A DNA stretch of 64,000 nucleotides from Streptomyces sp. NBC_01214 (GTDB lineage: Bacteria; Actinomycetota; Actinomycetes; Streptomycetales; Streptomycetaceae): contig NZ_JAPEOS010000001.1 in the NCBI RefSeq assembly GCF_026340975.1, forward strand, positions 3,939,001 through 4,003,000, read 5' to 3'. The translations under genes and the position numbers were made by a program. Each line of letters opens with the position of its first letter. The stretch's first letter is position 1. Below the pieces are notes generated by a model. The model did no database searches and had not been told where the DNA came from. It was given only the letters and a program-made list of their open reading frames with translations. Below, one piece after another: positions 9,004 through 16,990 of the stretch.

Positions 9004-11471
9004 CCATCGCCCTGCGCACCGCTCTGGGCCGTTGGGTCAGCTTCCTCGGAAGCTTCGTGGCCCTGGCCCTCGGCGTCGGCCTCATCGCCACCATGGGCCT
9101 CGGGCTCGCCGCCACCCTGGACGCCCCGCAGCGCCTCCCGGAGCGGTTCGCCCAGGCCCCCGTCGTCGTCAAGGGCGACGACGTGCTGCGCGTCCCCGTC
9201 CCGGGCGGGGAGCGCACCGGCAAGCTCGCCCACCCCCGGCCCGTCACCCCCGAACTCGCCCGGCGGCTGGCCGCCCTCGGCCCGACCACCGAGGACCGGT
9301 CCTTCCCCGTTCGCGCCGAGGGCGGGCCGGAGCAACTGGTCGGCCATCCCTGGTCGGTCGCCGCCTTCGCCCCGTACACCCTCGACGCGGGCCGCTCCCC
9401 GCGCTCCGACGACGAGGTCGTCACCACCGGCTGGGCCCGGCCCGGGGCCCGGATCGGCACCGACCACGGCCCCGTGACCGTGGTCGGCACCGTCGCCGAC
9501 CGCGGCTTCGAGGACGCCGTCTTCTGGACCGACGCCCGCGCCGCCCGGCTCTCGCCCGCCGTCGACCACCTCGTCGTCGCAGCCGACCCGACCGCGGTAC
9601 GGGACGCCGTGCGCGATGCCGTCCGGGCGCTCCCGGGCCGGGACGCCGACGTACGGGTCCTGACCGGCCCGGACCGCCGCCACGCCGACCCCGACCCCGA
9701 ACGCGAGCGCGAGGCCCTGGTCGCCGTGAACGCCGCACTCGGCACCGCGGGCGGCATCACCGGCTTCGTCTCGGTGTTCGTCGTCGCCTCCACCTTCGCC
9801 TTCGCGGTCGCCCAGCGCCGCAAGGAGTTCGCCCTGCTGCGCACGGCCGGCGCCACCCCGGGCCAGATCCGGCGCACGGTGGTCGCCGAGGCACTGTTGC
9901 TCGGCGTGGTGGCCTCCGCCGCGGGCTGCCTGCTCGGGGCGTACGGGGCGCCCGTGTTCGTCTCGTACCTGGTGGACGAGGGCTTCGCACCCCGCTGGTT
10001 CGCCGTCGGCGACGCCACCTGGCCCTTCCACACGGCCTTTTGGGCCGGCCTGCTCGTCGCGCTCGCGGGAGTCGTCGCCGCCTCCTGGCGGGCGGGCCGG
10101 GTCGCCCCCTCCGAGGCGCTGCGCGAAGCCGCCCACGAGACGCGGACCATGACCCCGGGCCGCTGGGTCCTCGGCGCCGGACTGCTGCTGGCGGGCCTCG
10201 CCACCCTCGCCCACGCCCTGCTCAGCGACCCGTCGGACCTGCTCCACCGCAAGACGTACACCAGCCGCCCGATGCTGTTCATCGTCGCCTTCGCGCTGCT
10301 GTCGCCGGTGCTGGTGCGGCCGTTGGTCCGGCTGTTCGCCTGGCTCCCCGCCCGGCTGCCGGGCGCCGGCGGGATGCTGATTCGGGAGAACGCCGCGGCC
10401 GGCATCCGCCGTACGGCGGCTGTCGCCGCCCCCGTCCTGGTCACCGTGGCCCTCGCCGGCTCCCTGCTGGGCACCACCGCCACGCTGAACGAGGCCAAGG
10501 CCACCGAGATCCGGCAGCGGACCACCGCCGACCACGTCGTCACGGCCGGCCCGGGCGGGTTCGATCCGGCTGCGGTCGAGCGGTTCCGGACCGTACCCGG
10601 AACGGAGATCTCCGCCACCGCGGCGACCGCCGTCCACGTGCTGGAGGAGGGCACGGCGCTGATCCGCTCCGACGCCCGCGCCGCGGACCCCGAGGCCCTC
10701 GCCCGGACGGCCCGACTCCCCCTCGTGGCCGGATCGGCCACCGACCTCGACGACGACTCCGTCATCGTCACCGAGGAATGGGAGCGGCACACCGTCGGAT
10801 CCACCGTCGAGGTGTGGCTCGGCGACGGTACCCGCAAGGCCCTGCGGATCGCCGCCGTGATGAGCGTCGGCACCGGCGGCAACGGGGCCTACGTCACCCC
10901 CGCCAACGCCCCCGGCGCGACCGTGGACCGGATCGACGTACGCCTCGCCCCGGGCGCGGACCGCGCGGCGGTCGGCGCCGCGCTGGCCGAGGCCGCACGG
11001 CAGGCCGGGGGCCGCGTCCTCACCAAGGACCGGTGGATGTCCGAAAACCGGCCCGGGACCAGGCGCACCACCCGGTCGGGCCTCCTGCTGGTCCTCGGCA
11101 TCGCCCTGCTCTACACGGGGATCGCGCTCGCGGGCACCTTGGTCACGGCCACCTCCGACCGGGCCCGCGACCTCGCGGTGCTGCGCCTGGCCGGAGCCAC
11201 CCGGTGGCAGGTCCTGCGGCTGGTGGCGGGGGAGTCCCTGCTGGTCGTCCTCGTCGGCACGGTCACCGGAACCCTGGTCGCCGCCCTGAACCTGGCCGGC
11301 GTCCGGGCGGCACTGGGCCTCCTGGACGTCAGGAGCGCCCTGGTGATCCCGTGGGGCGCCCTCGGGGCGACGTCCGGCGCGTGCGCGGCCGTGGCGGTGG
11401 TCTCCACGGTCGTCCCCGCCGCGCTGTGCCTACGGCGCAGGGCGGTCGAGACGGCGGGCGTGCGCGACTAG
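8997..11471 (+). CDS. FtsX-like ABC transporter permease
   Basis: An 824-residue membrane protein from GTG 8997. It has an N-terminal membrane anchor (residues about 12-38), a large extracytoplasmic domain, and two FtsX modules. The first shows FAVAQRRKEFALLRTAGATPGQIRR near 265-290. The second, near the C terminus, shows ATSDRARDLAVLRLAGATRWQ. Each core carries the cytoplasmic coupling helix that docks to the ATPase. About ten membrane segments are expected. This architecture belongs to exporters of peptides, lipids or antimicrobials; the cargo is unknown. The stop is 4 nt from the convergent stop of the next gene. Confidence 0.92.
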   Translation: MLTIALRTALGRWVSFLGSFVALALGVGLIATMGLGLAATLDAPQRLPERFAQAPVVVKGDDVLRVPVPGGERTGKLAHPRPVTPELARRLAALGPTTEDRSFPVRAEGGPEQLVGHPWSVAAFAPYTLDAGRSPRSDDEVVTTGWARPGARIGTDHGPVTVVGTVADRGFEDAVFWTDARAARLSPAVDHLVVAADPTAVRDAVRDAVRALPGRDADVRVLTGPDRRHADPDPEREREALVAVNAALGTAGGITGFVSVFVVASTFAFAVAQRRKEFALLRTAGATPGQIRRTVVAEALLLGVVASAAGCLLGAYGAPVFVSYLVDEGFAPRWFAVGDATWPFHTAFWAGLLVALAGVVAASWRAGRVAPSEALREAAHETRTMTPGRWVLGAGLLLAGLATLAHALLSDPSDLLHRKTYTSRPMLFIVAFALLSPVLVRPLVRLFAWLPARLPGAGGMLIRENAAAGIRRTAAVAAPVLVTVALAGSLLGTTATLNEAKATEIRQRTTADHVVTAGPGGFDPAAVERFRTVPGTEISATAATAVHVLEEGTALIRSDARAADPEALARTARLPLVAGSATDLDDDSVIVTEEWERHTVGSTVEVWLGDGTRKALRIAAVMSVGTGGNGAYVTPANAPGATVDRIDVRLAPGADRAAVGAALAEAARQAGGRVLTKDRWMSENRPGTRRTTRSGLLLVLGIALLYTGIALAGTLVTATSDRARDLAVLRLAGATRWQVLRLVAGESLLVVLVGTVTGTLVAALNLAGVRAALGLLDVRSALVIPWGALGATSGACAAVAVVSTVVPAALCLRRRAVETAGVRD

Positions 11472-11475
11472 GTCG

Positions 11476-11937
11476 TCACGCGGTGCTGCTGAGGCGGGGG
11501 GCGTACAGCTCCAGCAGGCGGGTGCGGGTCTGCTGGAGGCGCATCGCGAGGACGCGCCCGACCCAGTGCCCGATCGCGGAGCCGAAGGTGGGATCGGCGT
11601 CCATCAGCATCCGCACGGTCGCGGCGTCGAACTCGTACGCCCGTACCGGTGTCATCGCCTCCGCGCCGAGCTGCCACACGTACGGCGGGAACAGCCAGGA
11701 CCAGCCCACCAGCTCGCCGGGGCCGAGGCTCTCCACGGGCGCGGGCCGGCGGCCGGCGACGGGGATTTCCAGGGTCACGGTGCCGGAACGCACGATCCAG
11801 AAGGAATCCGCCCGGGTGCCCTCGTCGAAGATGCGCGCGCTCTCCGGGAAATTGACCTCACGGGCCTGGGACATCAGCCGTCCACGGTGCTCGGTGGACA
11901 GGACGGCGGCGATCCGGATGGGGGAAGGTGTGCTCAC
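11476..11937 (-). CDS. Cyclic nucleotide-binding domain protein without HTH (Crp/Fnr-like)
   Basis: 153 residues forming one cNMP-binding beta-barrel: FDEGTRADSFWIVRSGTVTLEI (about 37-58), then LGPGELVGWSWLFPPYVWQLGAEAMTPVRAYEFD. It then ends with a helix and has no DNA-binding HTH, unlike true Crp. Similar proteins occur with stress or dormancy genes in Streptomyces. They may sense a ligand or act through partners; that is inference. The usual phosphate-binding Arg of cAMP sites is not evident, so the ligand may differ. It is convergent with the ABC permease. Confidence 0.8.
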   Translation of the reverse strand: MSTPSPIRIAAVLSTEHRGRLMSQAREVNFPESARIFDEGTRADSFWIVRSGTVTLEIPVAGRRPAPVESLGPGELVGWSWLFPPYVWQLGAEAMTPVRAYEFDAATVRMLMDADPTFGSAIGHWVGRVLAMRLQQTRTRLLELYAPRLSSTA

Positions 11938-12074
11938 GACGGCCTCCGATCACGACCCCCCACGACGCTCCTGCCCTCCCAGTGTCGCCGACACCCGCCA
12001 TATCGCGGCCGGACAGGACGCGGTTTCTTCCGCGGCCGGTCCGGGAAGGCGGCTCCAGCGGCCTGCTGCGCCCC

Positions 12075-13013
12075 CTAGGGCGTCGGGCGCAGGACGCGGC
12101 GTACGGCGCCGCGCAACCACTGGTGGGCTCCGTCAGCGCTGTGACGCGGGTGCCAGGCCATGCCGATCGTCAGGGGTGGCAGCGGCAGCGGGATGTCCAG
12201 CAGCCGCAGCCCCATCGCGCGTGCCGCGTCGCCCAGTGGTGAAGGGGGCTCGCCCGCCAGCGGGGTCGGTACCAGGCAGACCACGTCGCCGACCGCAGCC
12301 AGTGCCATCGCCGCCAGATGTCCGGGCAGGACGGCGCTGACCCGCCGGCTGAGTCCCCGCTCGGCCAGGGCCGCGTCCAGCGGACCGGTGAAGCGGCCCC
12401 GGCGGCTGACCGCCACGTGCTCGGCCGCGGCCAGCCGATCGGGGGTCAGGGCCCCTTCGGTGAGCGGGTGCCCGGCTCTGACACCGGCCGCCATGCGCAG
12501 CGTGACCAGTTCTTCGACCCGGGTCTCCGGGTCGACGTGGTCGATGGCCCCGATCTCCAGGTCGACCCGGCCCTCACGCAGTGCGGGGCCCGCCTCCCAC
12601 TCTTCGGCCAGCACTCGCAGCGAGACCCCCGGCGCCCGGCGCCGGGCCAGCCCGAGCAGGCCCGGCGCCAGCGCCGCGCCGACCAGGTCCGAGGCCTGGA
12701 CGGTGAACGTGCGCCGCAGGGCGGCGGGGTCGATCCCGCCGCTCGGGGTGAGCAGTGCCTCCAGCTGGCGCACCACCGCGGCGGCCTCGTCCCGCAGCGC
12801 CTCGGCGCGGGGCGTCGGCACCATCGCCTGGCCCGCCCGTACGAGCAGCGGATCCTGGAGCACCCGGCGCAGCCGGGCCAAGGTGCGGCTCATCGCCGCG
12901 GGCGAGGTGCGCAGCCGTGCGGCGGCGCGGGTGACGCTCTGCTCGGTCAGGAGGGCGTCGAGGGCGACGGCGAGATTGGCGTCGAGGTGCGGAACTGCGC
13001 TACTCACCGGCAT
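12075..13013 (-). CDS. LysR-family transcriptional regulator
   Basis: 312 residues. The N-terminal winged HTH (about 9-66) reads LDANLAVALDALLTEQSVTRAAARL then SPAAMSRTLARLRR and DPLLVR. The substrate-binding domain (about 90-305) has the usual two-lobed pattern. ATG 13013 is chosen because the HTH starts at the expected distance. It diverges from the NmrA-like gene across 109 nt containing an inverted repeat, the classic layout in which a LysR regulator controls its neighbour and itself. The effector is unknown. Confidence 0.92.
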   Translation of the reverse strand: MPVSSAVPHLDANLAVALDALLTEQSVTRAAARLRTSPAAMSRTLARLRRVLQDPLLVRAGQAMVPTPRAEALRDEAAAVVRQLEALLTPSGGIDPAALRRTFTVQASDLVGAALAPGLLGLARRRAPGVSLRVLAEEWEAGPALREGRVDLEIGAIDHVDPETRVEELVTLRMAAGVRAGHPLTEGALTPDRLAAAEHVAVSRRGRFTGPLDAALAERGLSRRVSAVLPGHLAAMALAAVGDVVCLVPTPLAGEPPSPLGDAARAMGLRLLDIPLPLPPLTIGMAWHPRHSADGAHQWLRGAVRRVLRPTP

Positions 13014-13050
13014 TATTCCATTTCTGGCAAGGATTGGATGCTGAAGTTCC

Positions 13051-13063
13051 CATTGTGGCAATG
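13051..13063. promoter_or_regulatory. Candidate LysR operator
   Basis: CATTG-TGG-CAATG, a perfect 5-bp inverted repeat with a 3-nt spacer, lies in the relatively AT-rich 109-nt gap between the divergent LysR and NmrA-like genes. Confidence 0.5.
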
Positions 13064-13122
13064 CGGTGGGCCTTCGCACGATGAGGGGGTCACACCGGTT
13101 CGCTACGGACTCCGAGGTTTTC

Positions 13123-14046
13123 ATGATCGTCATTACCGCCCCCACCGGAAACATCGGCCGGCGGCTGCTGTCGCTGCTGGTCGAATCCGCGCCCGCGCAC
13201 GGAGAGGAGTTGCGCGTCGTCGTCCGCGATCCCGCCCGGCTCCCCGAAGCCGCGCGCGAACGGGTCCAGGTGGTCACCGGCTCGCACGGCGACGCCGCGA
13301 CCGTCGAGCGCGCCTTCACCGGGGCCGACGCCGTCTTCTGGTTGGTGCCGCCGGACGCCTCGCTCACGCCCGAGGAGGCGTACAGCGGTTTCACCCGCCC
13401 GGCCGCGCGGGCGTTCGCCACCCACGGGGTCGGCCGTGTCGTCGGCGTCTCGGCGCTCGGCCGCGGCACCCCCCAGGCCGGCCGGGCCGGTCTGGTCACC
13501 GCCTCCCTGGCCATGGACGACCTGATCGCCGATTCCGGGGTCGCCTACCGCGCCCTGGCCAATCCGTCCTTCTTCGAGAACCTGTTGGAGGAGGCCGACT
13601 CGATCCGCGAGAACGGGGTCTTCACCGACACCGTCGCACCGGACCGTCCGGCCCCGTTGGTGGCCGTCGCCGACATCGCCGCGACGGCGGCCGGGCTGCT
13701 GCTGGACCGTTCCTGGACCGGCGTCGGCAGTGTGCTGGTGCTCGGCCCGCAGGACCTGTCGCCCAACGACCTGGCCCGCATCATGAGCGCGGAACTGGGC
13801 CGTCCGGTCCGCTACCAGCGCGAGTCGCTCGACGCGATGCGGTCCGCCCTGCTCGCCCACGGCCTGGGCGCGGCGTTCGTCGAGGGCATGGTCGACATGA
13901 AGCGCGCCAAGGACCAGGGCCTGGACTCGGGCGTCACCCGCTCGCCACAGGCGGGCCCGGGCCCGGCCACCGGCTTCGCCCAGTGGTGCGCGCAGACCCT
14001 CAAGCCCGCCGTCCTCGCCACGCCGGAGGCAGTCGATGCCCACTGA
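13123..14046 (+). CDS. NmrA-like NAD(P)-binding oxidoreductase
   Basis: 307 residues of the atypical SDR (NmrA/HSCARG-like) type. The Rossmann motif is TAPTGNIGRR (5-14), followed by VVVRDPARL and ADAVFWLVPPD. The canonical SDR catalytic Tyr-x-x-x-Lys is not apparent, as usual for this group, whose members are sensors or reductases. ATG 13123 is taken because the Rossmann strand begins immediately after. The downstream darcynin-like gene starts 11 nt before this stop, so the two are co-translated. It lies under the divergent LysR regulator. Confidence 0.85.
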   Translation: MIVITAPTGNIGRRLLSLLVESAPAHGEELRVVVRDPARLPEAARERVQVVTGSHGDAATVERAFTGADAVFWLVPPDASLTPEEAYSGFTRPAARAFATHGVGRVVGVSALGRGTPQAGRAGLVTASLAMDDLIADSGVAYRALANPSFFENLLEEADSIRENGVFTDTVAPDRPAPLVAVADIAATAAGLLLDRSWTGVGSVLVLGPQDLSPNDLARIMSAELGRPVRYQRESLDAMRSALLAHGLGAAFVEGMVDMKRAKDQGLDSGVTRSPQAGPGPATGFAQWCAQTLKPAVLATPEAVDAH

Positions 14047-14401
14047 CCGAACCGAGCCGCAGGTCACCGCGTTCATACTGGTCAAGACCACGCCCGAGTG
14101 GCTGGCGATGACGGTGGCCGAACGCGTCCACGCCTTCACCACCCAGGTCGTTCCGGTGATCGAGGCCCGCACCCGCGGCGTCCGCTCCCGCTTCTACGAC
14201 ACGGAGTTCTACTCGGCGCGGGTCACCGACGTCTGGGTCTGGGAGGCGGACGACCACGACGCCTACCGGCTGCTGATCGACGCGCTGCGCGAAACCCCCT
14301 TCTGGGACCGGTACTTCGAGGTGGTGGACCTGCTCGTGGGCATCGAGAACGGCTACGCCCGCACCTACGGCCTGGAGCCGGTGGCCACCCTCGCCAGCTG
14401 A
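14036..14401 (+). CDS. Darcynin-like protein
   Basis: 121 residues that I assign to the darcynin family, small proteins of unknown function: TAFILVKTTPEWLAMTVAERVHAF, then RFYDTEFYSARVTDVWVWEADDHDAY and FWDRYFEVVDLLVGIENGYA. The fold looks like a dimeric alpha/beta barrel (ferredoxin-like), as in small monooxygenases or stress proteins. The start overlaps the end of the NmrA-like gene by 11 nt, implying translational coupling and joint LysR control. A 15-bp hairpin follows. Confidence 0.7.
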   Translation: MPTDRTEPQVTAFILVKTTPEWLAMTVAERVHAFTTQVVPVIEARTRGVRSRFYDTEFYSARVTDVWVWEADDHDAYRLLIDALRETPFWDRYFEVVDLLVGIENGYARTYGLEPVATLAS

Positions 14402-14409
14402 CGCAACCC

Positions 14410-14452
14410 CGACCGTCCGGTGCCGCCGCCCTGCGGGGGCACCGGACGGTCG
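14410..14452. terminator. Bidirectional terminator, 15-bp perfect stem
   Basis: Arms 14410-14424 and 14438-14452 are perfectly complementary and the loop can pair further (CCGC/GCGG). It fills the gap between two convergent stops and ends two bases before the stop codon of the minus-strand gene. Confidence 0.85.
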
Positions 14453-14453
14453 C

Positions 14454-14762
14454 CTAGGGGGTGTCCTCGGCGTTCGCCTCCAGGCAGGCCAGCTCCATCG
14501 CGTCGAGGACGGCCTCGTGGCTGCGCCCGCTCAGCTCGGCGACGTTCTCGATCTGGGCCGTCGCCCAGGCCGCCAGGGTCATCACCAGCACGCGGAGCCC
14601 GTCGGTGCCGTGTTCGGCCAGGACCGCGTCGGCGACGACCATGGCCTCCTCGGGGACCTGCTCGGGGGGTTCGAGGCCCGCCAGGCCGCGCAGCAGGGTG
14701 AGGGTGCGGCGGGAAATCTCCGGCGTCATTCCCGCCAGCCGCATGTCTTCGTCGTCGTCCAT
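14454..14762 (-). CDS. Conserved-looking small helical protein, unknown function
   Basis: 102 residues from ATG 14762 (an upstream in-frame start at 14789 is possible). Acidic N terminus (MDDDEDMRLAG), then a run of predicted amphipathic helices (ISRRTLTLLRGLAGL, PEEAMVVADAVLAEHG, LRVLVMTLAAWATAQIENVAEL, EAVLDAMELACLEAN). No signal peptide or membrane segment. I do not recognise the family. It is convergent with the darcynin-like gene, sharing its terminator. Confidence 0.65.
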   Translation of the reverse strand: MDDDEDMRLAGMTPEISRRTLTLLRGLAGLEPPEQVPEEAMVVADAVLAEHGTDGLRVLVMTLAAWATAQIENVAELSGRSHEAVLDAMELACLEANAEDTP

Positions 14763-14885
14763 CCGCCCCGCCCTCCGGTGCCGTGCCACATCACCTCAGG
14801 GCACGGTAGAGGGGTGCGGCCGCGCGCGGGGCCGTTTCGGCAGGGTGACGGTGCGTGACCGGGGGTCCACCGGCTGATTCCGATC

Positions 14886-14915
14886 GGTGCCGTCCGGTGC
14901 CGTCCGGTGCCGCCC
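14886..14915. repeat. 10-bp tandem repeat, three copies
   Basis: The unit GGTGCCGTCC occurs three times head to tail, the last with one change. It lies upstream of the GH5 gene just before the phased heptamers. Confidence 0.7.
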
Positions 14916-14930
14916 GGGGCCCGACACAGG

Positions 14931-14959
14931 TCATCCGTGGATCATCCGCAGGTCATCCG
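14931..14959 (+). promoter_or_regulatory. Three phased TCATCCG heptamers, candidate activator site
   Basis: TCATCCG occurs at 14931, 14942 and 14953: 7-bp units with 4-bp gaps, an exact 11-bp period. This is the geometry of SARP-type activator sites, though the sequence is not a known SARP consensus. It lies about 100 nt before the GH5 start. A weak -10-like TAACCT is at 15008-15013. The rest of the roughly 300-nt gap (14763-15061) holds only the adjacent 10-bp repeat. Confidence 0.4.
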
Positions 14960-15061
14960 CGCCGAAAAGCGTCCCGCTTTCACCTTCCCCCGGAAGCGAC
15001 CCGCCGGTAACCTGCCGGCGGCAGCCGCCCGCCGGGACGGCCGAATTCCGGCAGGAGCGAG

Positions 15062-16990
15062 ATGAAGAACCTCTTACGCGCGGTCCTCTGCGCCCTCCTG
15101 CTGGTGGTCGGCGCCCTGACGGCGCCGTCCGCGCCGCCCGCCCACGCCGCCGCCCGGCCCGGGGCCGCCACGGGCCCCGCCGAGGCCTGGACCCCGCCCC
15201 TGTCCACCCGGGGCCGGTACGTCGTCGACGCGCAGGGCAACCGCTTCCGCCTGCGCTCCGGGAACTGGGACGGGGCCCAGGGATCCTGGAACGGTTCGGG
15301 CGACCGCAACGACCCCGCCACGCACCACAGCGGGCAGAACGCCCACGGCATCCCGATCGGCCTGGACCGCGTCCCCCTGCCCACCCTGCTCGCCGATTTC
15401 CGGGCCGTGGGGCTCAACAGCATCCGGCTGCCCTTCTCCAACGAGATGCTGCGCGACACCACCCCCGTCCCGGACTCCGCCGTCGCCGCCAATCCGGCCC
15501 TGCGCGGCCGCACGCCCCTCCAGGTCTACGACGCCGTGGTCGCCGCCCTCACCGACGCCGGCTTCGCCGTCATCCTCAACAACCACACCGTCACCACCCG
15601 TTGGTGCTGCGGCCTCGACGGCAACGAACGCTGGAACAGCGGCCGCTCCACCGCCCAGTGGGCCGACGACTGGGTCTTCCTCGCCCGCCGCTACCGCGAC
15701 AACCCGCGCGTGGTCGGCGCCGATCTCTACAACGAGGTCCGCCGCGACTTCTTCGACGACCCCAACTGGGGCCTCGGCGACAACCACGACTGGCACGCGG
15801 CCGCCCAGGAGGCCGCCGACCGCATCCTCACCGAGGCCAACCCGAACCTGCTGATCGTCGTCGAGGGCATCAACTGGTTCGGTCTGCCCGTGGACGGCTT
15901 CCCGCACGGCCGCCCCACCCTCACCCCCGTACGCACCCTGTCCCACACCCTGGTCACCTCGAACAAGCTGGTCTACTCGGCCCACTTCTACGGGTACACC
16001 GGCCCCCGGCACAGCGGCGCGACCGGCATGGGCGAGACCCATGACCCCCGCTACCAGGACATGACCGCCGCGGAGCTCGAACAGACCCTCTACGACCAGG
16101 CCTTCTTCGTGTCCGCGGAGACCGGCACGCACTTCACCGCCCCCGTGTGGATCAGCGAGTTCGGGATCGGGGCCGACGAGGGCGCCGCCGCCCCGCGCGC
16201 CTGGTTCGACCGCCTCACCGGGTACCTGACGCGCTCCGACGCCGACTTCGCGTACTGGCCCCTCGTCGGCTGGAGCACCACCGCCCAGGGCACCCCCGGC
16301 GGCGACACCTGGGCGCTCCTGCGCTACGACGCGACCGGCCGCCGCTCCGGAGTCCTGGACCCGGGGGACTGGCGCACCACCCGCTGGTCCCCGCTCGTCA
16401 CCACCCCCGGCCGCACCGGACCGGTCCCCGCCACCACCGCCTGGTACCAGCTGACCACCGACCACCGCGACCACAACGCCTCGCTGCGCACCCGGGCCGC
16501 CGGGGACTGGGACAGCGGGGCCCGCAAGGCGGTCTGCCCCGACGGCGCCCGCCTCACCGGGCTCGCCCACACCGGTGGCCGCGGCCTGTGCACCAGCTCC
16601 GACCTGCGCGCCCCGACGGGCGGGCACACCGTGGTCCGCGACGAGAGGTACGTCCCGGCGGGCGGCGACTGGGCCACCGGATACACCAAGTTCCAGTGCC
16701 CGGAAGGCCAGTTCCTCATCGGCTACAGCCTGCGCGGCGAGCGGGTCTCGGCGGGGCTGTGCGCCCCGGCCCGTACGGCGCTCCCCGCGGGCGGCCGGAC
16801 GGTGTGGTTCGACCGGGGCGACAACCGCCCGGCGGGCGGCCCCGGCGGCGAGTTCGCCTACGGGAACTACAAGGGCCAGTGCCCGCCCACCGAGTACGCG
16901 GCGGGCATCGCCTTCACCACCCGCGCCGCCACCCGCCCCTCCCCGGCCGCGCTGCTGTGCCGTCCCCTGCCGGGTCCGGACGCCCGCTGA
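15062..16990 (+). CDS. Secreted glycoside hydrolase family 5 protein (endoglucanase-like)
   Basis: 642 residues. Signal peptide 1-29 (NLLRAVLCALLLVVGALTA core, AHA|A cleavage). The GH5 TIM barrel spans about 45-440 with acid/base Glu225 in DLYNEVRRD, nucleophile Glu366 in VWISEFGIG, His308/Tyr310 in SAHFY, and NNHTVTT. It should cleave beta-1,4-glucan or mannan outside the cell; the exact substrate is open. The C-terminal 180 residues are Cys-containing repeats (VCPDGARLTGL, FQCPEGQFLIGYS, GQCPPTEYAAGIAF), probably a binding module I cannot name. Its 3' end overlaps the convergent MFS gene by 77 nt. Confidence 0.9.
   Translation: MKNLLRAVLCALLLVVGALTAPSAPPAHAAARPGAATGPAEAWTPPLSTRGRYVVDAQGNRFRLRSGNWDGAQGSWNGSGDRNDPATHHSGQNAHGIPIGLDRVPLPTLLADFRAVGLNSIRLPFSNEMLRDTTPVPDSAVAANPALRGRTPLQVYDAVVAALTDAGFAVILNNHTVTTRWCCGLDGNERWNSGRSTAQWADDWVFLARRYRDNPRVVGADLYNEVRRDFFDDPNWGLGDNHDWHAAAQEAADRILTEANPNLLIVVEGINWFGLPVDGFPHGRPTLTPVRTLSHTLVTSNKLVYSAHFYGYTGPRHSGATGMGETHDPRYQDMTAAELEQTLYDQAFFVSAETGTHFTAPVWISEFGIGADEGAAAPRAWFDRLTGYLTRSDADFAYWPLVGWSTTAQGTPGGDTWALLRYDATGRRSGVLDPGDWRTTRWSPLVTTPGRTGPVPATTAWYQLTTDHRDHNASLRTRAAGDWDSGARKAVCPDGARLTGLAHTGGRGLCTSSDLRAPTGGHTVVRDERYVPAGGDWATGYTKFQCPEGQFLIGYSLRGERVSAGLCAPARTALPAGGRTVWFDRGDNRPAGGPGGEFAYGNYKGQCPPTEYAAGIAFTTRAATRPSPAALLCRPLPGPDAR

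Noticed and set aside
8864..10882. 672-residue minus-strand ORF opposite the FtsX permease
   Set aside because: Composition is Ser/Arg/Thr-rich without any domain; the plus strand has clear ABC permease motifs and overlap with its ATPase.
9032..12340. 1102-residue plus-strand Arg/Pro-rich ORF
   Set aside because: Out-of-frame reading of the permease and the antisense of two minus-strand genes; no domain.
14878..15061. CebR-type cellulose operator before the GH5 gene
   Set aside because: The TGGGAGCGCTCCCA palindrome is not present in the region.
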